A stretch of 64,000 nucleotides of DNA from an uncultured Chlorobiota bacterium (GTDB lineage Bacteria; Bacteroidota; Bacteroidia; Bacteroidales; JAADGE01): contig CAMZKL010000006.1 in assembly GCA_947311255.1 (NCBI GenBank), forward strand, positions 62,001-126,000, read 5' to 3'. The notes beneath the pieces were generated by a model. It was not told the origin of the DNA and did no database searches. It saw nothing but the letters and a program-made list of their open reading frames with translations. Positions 58,364-64,000 of this stretch are shown here, one piece after another. Position numbers and translations under genes: made by a program. Position 1 is the stretch's first letter. Each line of letters begins with the position of its first letter.

Positions 58364-59191
58364 ATGACTACAAAGCTAAAACAAAAACTATATGAAATAG
58401 TTTTTGAAGCCGATACAAAATCCGGAAAAGCGTTTGATATTTTTCTTTTAATAGCAGTAGTTTTAAGTGTTATTGTGGTAATGCTTGAAAGTGTTGATAC
58501 TTTTGCATCACAACACAAAAAGTTTCTTCTTATTGCTGAATGGTTTTTTACTATAATTTTCTCTATTGAATATATTTTAAGAATTTTAATTATAAATAAA
58601 AAATCTAAATATATTTTTAGTTTTTATGGAATAATTGATTTTCTTGCAATTTTGCCAACATTTGTTAGCCTTATAATTCCAGGAACCTACCATAGTCTTG
58701 TTGTTATTCGTTCATTGAGGCTTTTAAGAGTTTTTAGAATATTTAAGTTGTCAAGATTTGTGTCAGAAAGCCAATCATTATTAAGAGCATTGGTTTCTTC
58801 AAAACAAAAAATAAGTGTCTTTTTCTTTTTTGTTATAATGATTGTTATTTTACTCGGAACAATTATGTATTTAATTGAAGACAAAGAAGGAGGATTTACG
58901 AGCATTCCTCAAAGTATATATTGGGCTATAGTAACTTTAACAACTGTTGGATATGGAGACATAGCTCCTGTAACAGATTTAGGAAAATTAATTGCAGGAG
59001 CCGTTATGATTCTTGGTTATGCAATTATTGCTATTCCAACGGGAATTATTACGTCTGAAATGGCAAAAAAAAACTCAAAAGATATAACAACACAAGTTTG
59101 TCCCGAATGTCTTAAAGAAGGGCATGATAAAGACGCAGAATTTTGTAAGTTTTGTGGCTCTGAAATGAATCCTAAAATATCAGGCAATTAA
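58364..59191 (+). CDS. Voltage-gated potassium channel-like ion transporter with C-terminal zinc ribbon
   Basis: S4-like VVIRSLRLLRVFRIFKLSRF; selectivity filter TLTTVGYGD; C-terminal CPECLKEGHDKDAEFCKFCGSEM. Confidence 0.92.
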   Translation: MTTKLKQKLYEIVFEADTKSGKAFDIFLLIAVVLSVIVVMLESVDTFASQHKKFLLIAEWFFTIIFSIEYILRILIINKKSKYIFSFYGIIDFLAILPTFVSLIIPGTYHSLVVIRSLRLLRVFRIFKLSRFVSESQSLLRALVSSKQKISVFFFFVIMIVILLGTIMYLIEDKEGGFTSIPQSIYWAIVTLTTVGYGDIAPVTDLGKLIAGAVMILGYAIIAIPTGIITSEMAKKNSKDITTQVCPECLKEGHDKDAEFCKFCGSEMNPKISGN

Positions 59192-59266
59192 AAAACGCCC
59201 ATATTTTCAATTTTTTTTTTAACTTTGTATGTTACAGAAAAATAAATATATAAACTAAAAAAAAAC

Positions 59267-59854
59267 ATGAAATTCCCCTTAAATTTTACTTTTAAAATTG
59301 GAACACTTGCAAATGATTTTACTGCAAAAGATGCTAACAATGAAACAGTTGCTTATGTTAAACAAAAACTATTTAAACTTAAAGAACAAGTTATTGTTTA
59401 TTCAGATGAAAAAAAGACAAAAGAAATGTTTTATATTAAAGCCAATAAATGGTTAGACTTTAATACAACATATAATTTTACCTCTGCAGATGGAATAGAA
59501 CTTGGAAAAATTGCAAGAAAAGGCTGGAAGTCCCTAATGAAAGCACAATACGAATTATATGATGAAAATGAAAAACAAGACCTTGTTATTAAGGAAGAAA
59601 ATCCATGGGCAAAAGTTTTTGACAGTTTGTTTTCAGAAATACCGATTATTGGAATGCTTACAGGATATGTCTTTAATCCAAAATATATCATTACTAGACC
59701 AGACGGGACACTTGTTGCAAGAATTTCAAAAAGAAAATCATTTTTTGGAAGAAGATTTTCAATAGACAAACTATCAGAATTTGAAAGTGGAGAAGAACTT
59801 CGAGTCTTATTAGGAAGTATGATGTTGTTATTGTTAGAAAGGAGAAGAGGATAG
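59267..59854 (+). CDS. LURP-one-related-like protein
   Basis: Beta-rich ORF with AYVKQKLFKLKEQVIVYSDEKKTKEMFYIKANKWLDFN...ARISKRKSFFGRRFSIDKL. Confidence 0.5.
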   Translation: MKFPLNFTFKIGTLANDFTAKDANNETVAYVKQKLFKLKEQVIVYSDEKKTKEMFYIKANKWLDFNTTYNFTSADGIELGKIARKGWKSLMKAQYELYDENEKQDLVIKEENPWAKVFDSLFSEIPIIGMLTGYVFNPKYIITRPDGTLVARISKRKSFFGRRFSIDKLSEFESGEELRVLLGSMMLLLLERRRG

Positions 59855-59989
59855 AAGCACCTTAACCCACAATATTATACTATGTATAAGAAACCTTCGT
59901 AAAACTCAATGATTAATACGAAAATTGCTTGTAAACACAAAAAAATGTACTAATAATACGGATTAAATGTTTTTTATATATAAAAACTC

Positions 59990-60463
59990 ATGAAACTATC
60001 GCTCATTTTTATAGGAAAAACAGTTTCTGACTATCTAGAAAAAGGAATTTCAGAATATGAAAAAAGAATAAAAAGGTATATTGATTTTGAAATAAAGATA
60101 TTAAAAGACCTTAAGGCAAGCAAAAGTATGCCAATTAAGATTGTTAAAAGCAAAGAAGGAGACCAAGTTTTAAAAAATATTTCTAAAAAAGATTTCTTAA
60201 TTTTACTTGATGAAAATGGAAAAATGCTTTCTTCAAGAGAATTTTCAAAATTTATTGAAAATAAGCAACTTACAGGAATAAAAAACTTGGTTTTCTTAAT
60301 TGGAGGAGCCTATGGTTTTTCAGAAGAAGTTTACAGAAGAGCAAATGGCAAAATATCATTGTCAAAAATGACATTTTCTCATCAACCGGTAAGATTATTG
60401 TTTTCTGAACAATTGTACAGGGCTTTTACAATTATTAAAGGAGAACCCTATCATAATGATTAA
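59990..60463 (+). CDS. rlmH: 23S rRNA (pseudouridine1915-N3)-methyltransferase RlmH
   Basis: LSLIFIGKT, LDENGKMLSSREFSKFI, FLIGGAYGFSEEVY, LSKMTFSHQPVRLLFSEQLYRAFTIIKGEPYHND. Confidence 0.97.
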   Translation: MKLSLIFIGKTVSDYLEKGISEYEKRIKRYIDFEIKILKDLKASKSMPIKIVKSKEGDQVLKNISKKDFLILLDENGKMLSSREFSKFIENKQLTGIKNLVFLIGGAYGFSEEVYRRANGKISLSKMTFSHQPVRLLFSEQLYRAFTIIKGEPYHND

Positions 60464-63400
60464 AAATAAGAAATTAATATTATTATTAGTGTTTTCATTG
60501 CTTGTGTTTATTTTGTCATATACCATAAGTTTGTATGAAAAAAAACAAGCAAATTACAAAATAAATGTTGAAAAAATAGAATTTGAGTTACACTCCTTTG
60601 AAAACAAACTTGAAAATATTATTTCTACTATTAACAAAGAAATAAAAACAACCGAAAACGAAAAGTTTTGGTCTTTAGACAACATAAAAGATACGAGATT
60701 AACAGTTTTAATTTATAAAAATAAAGAATTAAAATATTGGTCAAATAATACAGTTCCTGTTAATTATTATTTTTCTGATTCTGTTTTTAAAAATAATAAA
60801 ATTATTAATCTAAAAAATGGTTGGTACCAAGTAAAAACAAAAAAAAATAACAATATAGATATTGTTGGTTTATTGAAAATTAAAAATAATTATTTCTATG
60901 AAAATCAATATTTAAAAACAAAATTTGTAATAAATAATGAAATACCTTCGTCCGTTATTTTATCAACATCTCCAATAAGTATAGGAAAAAACATATACGG
61001 AAAAAATGGAAAATATTTGTTTTCTTTAATTCCTTCACAAAATTCTAACATTAAAGCATATTCAAGAGAATTACCGTTTATATTCTTTTTTATTTCTATA
61101 GTTCTTTTCTTATTATTTTTTAACACCCTTTTTTTTAAAATATCAGATAAAAACAATTCATATTTAGCAAATACAGTTATTGCATTTAGCGTAATTTTTA
61201 GCATACTCTTCCTTACAAATATTGTTTCTGGAGGCTTTTTAAAAATAAGCAACTTTTTCACAGATAAGATTTTTGTTTACAAGTTTATAAACCTATGTTT
61301 TGGAAAGCTGTTAGTTTTTTCTGTTTTATTGCTTTTTTTAGTGTCAAATTTATTTAGAATTATTCCTTTTGAAGGTTTTGCAGAAAACACCTTAAAAAAT
61401 AAAAAGTTTTTTAAAATTGGAGTTTTTGTTGTTTTTATCTTTATAAGCTATCTTTTTTTTAATGTTATTTTAACAGTTATATCAAATTTTATTAAAGCTA
61501 ATACTTCTTTTTTCAACCTTAGGCACATTTTCAAATCAGATATTTATTTAGAATTTTCTTATCTTTTTGTTGGAGTTCTATTTTTTTCATTTTTCTCCTT
61601 CATAGACCATTTTTTAAAACTTTTAAGAAGGTTGTCTAATACAAAAGATGCCGGTTTAGTTTTGTTAATTAGCCTGCTACCGGTCAATATATATATGGTA
61701 TTTGCAGGGTTTGTTCTGTTACCTGTTTTAACTTTTTACCTTTTCATATTATTAATCTTTTTTATTCGGTTTTTTAAACAAGACTATACCTATCTTTCTG
61801 TAATTTTTATTGTTTTTGTTTTTAGTGTTTTCTTTGTTGTTTTTGAAAATAAGAACATTCAAGAACACGAAATTATTAAGCAAAATCTAGCAATTAATAA
61901 TTTAGCAAACGAAAGAGATGAAACTGCAGAATATTTTTTAAGAGAAATTAATAACAGAATTGAAAAAGATACTGTTTTACAACAAATTATTTCAGATGTT
62001 AATTACGAGCAAGATTTAAAAGTTCATGAATATTTAATGCGTAAATATTTTTATGGATTTTGGGAAAAATATACTTTATCTGTCGTTCTTTGTGGCAACA
62101 CAGAAATATACACAGAAGAAAACCAGGCAGCAAATTGTAAAGGATATTATTTAAAAAAACTTAAAAAATATGGAAAGAAAATTAACAGCACAAACTTTTG
62201 GTTTGTAAATGACAATACAGGAAAAATAATTTATACAGGAATTATTGAATTGCCAATAAATAAAGACCAAAGAAACCTAAGTTTATACATAACCTTAAAC
62301 GAACGCCTTGTGTCAAAACGTTTAGGATATCCAAAACTGTTAATTGATAAAAGTGCTCCAATTAATAAAGATTTTGATAAATACTCATACGCAAAATACA
62401 ACAAAGGGGTGCTTATTGTTAAATCCGGCAAATATTATTACGATTTAACAGATAAAAAATTTAATATTAAAAATAAAAAAAAATACTTAATAGAAACCGA
62501 AAAATACAAACATCTTGTTTTAAATGAAAAAAATGGGCAAAGAATAGTTTTAAGTAAAGAAAAAGTGCGATATTTTGATTTAATAATATCATTTGCCTAT
62601 CTTTTTGTTTTATTAAATTTGTTTGTTTTTGTAGCAATTATTTTTTCAAACTATAAATTTATAATAAAAAGATTTCGCTTTGATTTTACAGCACAAATAA
62701 GATTAGCAATGATTTTTATTCTCTTGTTGTCGTTTGTTTTTTTTGGTGCAGGAACAGTTTATTTTGCAATAAAACAAAATAAAAAAACTGTTAATAAAGA
62801 AATTGCAGATAAGGTACAATCAGTTTTAGTAGAACTAAAACACAAACTCGAAAACGAAGAAGAACTTACACCTGCATGGAGAAGTGCCAAATATGACCAT
62901 TTAGACGAACTGCTAATTAAGTTCTCGCAAGTTTTTTTCTCAGACATAAACCTCTATGACATAAATGGATTTTTATTAGCAACATCAAGAGCAGAAATTT
63001 TCAACAAAGGTCTTATTGGAAAACAAATGAACTCAGAAGCATATAAAATGATGTTTTTACAAAAAAAAACAGAATTTATAAACGAAGAACACATTGGAAA
63101 CCTGCACTTTGCATCTATTTATGTTCCTTTAAAAAATGAAAACAACAAAATAATTGCATATATTAACTTGCCATATTTTATTGATAATAACAGACTTCAA
63201 AATAATATTTTTAATGTTTTTATAGCAACCTTAAACTTATATTTAGTATTATTTCTAATAACAATTTTCATTGCATTTATTATTTCAACAGCAATTTCCC
63301 GACCTCTAAGAATGTTGCAGTCTAAGTTTAAAGCAGTTCAACTTGGAAAGAAACAGTCTGAAATAATCTATAATAAAAAAGATGAAATAGGTGCACTTGT

Positions 63401-64000
63401 TAAAGAATATAACTCAATGGTAACTAAGTTAGAAAAAAGTGCAAAAAAACTAGCAGAATCCGAAAGAGAAAGTGCTTGGAGAGAAATGGCAAAACAAATA
63501 GCCCATGAGATTAAAAACCCATTAACCCCTATGAAACTTAGCATACAGCTTCTTCAAAAAACATGGATTGATAGTGAAGAAAATAATCCGGAATTTGAAA
63601 AAAGATTAAACTCTGTTTCCCGAATTTTAATTGAACAAATAGACACACTTTCCTCAATAGCTTCTGAATTTTCAGCTTTCGCTAAAATGCCAAAAGCAAG
63701 AAATGAAGAGGTAGATATTGTTCAGAAGCTAAAATCTGTTACAGCTCTGTTTGAAAACACAATAAATATAGACATAAACCTTGAACTCAATAAAATTAAA
63801 AAATTAAATATTATTACCGATAAAGAACAGGTTTCAAGGGTCTTTATAAATCTTATTAAAAATGCAATACAAGCAATTCCCAAAACTAAACAAGGAGAAA
63901 TAGAAGTGTCGTTAATAAACAAGCAGACAAGAGTTATTATAACTGTAAAAGATAACGGAAAAGGAATTCCTGACAACAAAAAAGAACGTCTTTTTGAACC
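60456..64000 (+). CDS. Large transmembrane sensor histidine kinase (C-terminus beyond window)
   Basis: ATG overlaps the rlmH stop; ATG and N-box share one frame (60456 and 63951). N-terminal and central TM clusters, HAMP-like region, H-box REMAKQIAHEIKNPLTPMKLSIQLL, N/G box INLIKNAIQAIP...DNGKGIPDNKKERLFEP. Missing from the ORF track because it has no stop inside the window. Confidence 0.9.
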   Translation, partial: MIKNKKLILLLVFSLLVFILSYTISLYEKKQANYKINVEKIEFELHSFENKLENIISTINKEIKTTENEKFWSLDNIKDTRLTVLIYKNKELKYWSNNTVPVNYYFSDSVFKNNKIINLKNGWYQVKTKKNNNIDIVGLLKIKNNYFYENQYLKTKFVINNEIPSSVILSTSPISIGKNIYGKNGKYLFSLIPSQNSNIKAYSRELPFIFFFISIVLFLLFFNTLFFKISDKNNSYLANTVIAFSVIFSILFLTNIVSGGFLKISNFFTDKIFVYKFINLCFGKLLVFSVLLLFLVSNLFRIIPFEGFAENTLKNKKFFKIGVFVVFIFISYLFFNVILTVISNFIKANTSFFNLRHIFKSDIYLEFSYLFVGVLFFSFFSFIDHFLKLLRRLSNTKDAGLVLLISLLPVNIYMVFAGFVLLPVLTFYLFILLIFFIRFFKQDYTYLSVIFIVFVFSVFFVVFENKNIQEHEIIKQNLAINNLANERDETAEYFLREINNRIEKDTVLQQIISDVNYEQDLKVHEYLMRKYFYGFWEKYTLSVVLCGNTEIYTEENQAANCKGYYLKKLKKYGKKINSTNFWFVNDNTGKIIYTGIIELPINKDQRNLSLYITLNERLVSKRLGYPKLLIDKSAPINKDFDKYSYAKYNKGVLIVKSGKYYYDLTDKKFNIKNKKKYLIETEKYKHLVLNEKNGQRIVLSKEKVRYFDLIISFAYLFVLLNLFVFVAIIFSNYKFIIKRFRFDFTAQIRLAMIFILLLSFVFFGAGTVYFAIKQNKKTVNKEIADKVQSVLVELKHKLENEEELTPAWRSAKYDHLDELLIKFSQVFFSDINLYDINGFLLATSRAEIFNKGLIGKQMNSEAYKMMFLQKKTEFINEEHIGNLHFASIYVPLKNENNKIIAYINLPYFIDNNRLQNNIFNVFIATLNLYLVLFLITIFIAFIISTAISRPLRMLQSKFKAVQLGKKQSEIIYNKKDEIGALVKEYNSMVTKLEKSAKKLAESERESAWREMAKQIAHEIKNPLTPMKLSIQLLQKTWIDSEENNPEFEKRLNSVSRILIEQIDTLSSIASEFSAFAKMPKARNEEVDIVQKLKSVTALFENTINIDINLELNKIKKLNIITDKEQVSRVFINLIKNAIQAIPKTKQGEIEVSLINKQTRVIITVKDNGKGIPDNKKERLFE

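Noticed and set aside
1-64000. CRISPR arrays, prophage, complete IS elements
   Set aside because: No regularly spaced direct repeats, integrase, structural phage genes or transposase motifs were recognised in any listed ORF.

Overview
AT-rich Bacteroidetes-type chromosomal window, mostly housekeeping and envelope genes. Lineage is inferred from TTTG/TAnnTTTG promoters and from families such as DUF4175, DUF4292, DUF3822, DUF4350 and short PabB. Confident anchors are nrdJ (class II RNR), metF, metH behind a SAM-I-like riboswitch, yidD, pabB/pabA, rpiB, nadA, ruvB, ybeY, mnmG, uvrC, a moxR island, transaldolase, a RecD-like helicase, rsmD, a YifB/ComM ATPase, a Kv-type channel, rlmH, and a large sensor histidine kinase running off the right edge. 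RNA genes are a partial tRNA-Cys, tRNA-Asn and tRNA-Asp. No CRISPR array, phage or complete transposon was seen. The main unusual signals are: (1) near-perfect GC-rich palindromic elements inserted in frame inside metH, encoding the same peptide [11 protein letters not shown] twice plus a decayed third copy; (2) three identical parS-like palindromes GTTCCACGTGGAAC in the ybeY/mnmG/uvrC gaps; (3) a moxR/SpoIIM/DUF4129/DUF4350 island without an adjacent DUF58/vWA gene, in which three consecutive membrane proteins share the C-terminal tail NRF-x6-[ND]RF-x(2,3)-K[FY]; (4) an apparently truncated nucleotidyltransferase with a small partner ORF. All assignments come from reading the sequence; no database search was run.
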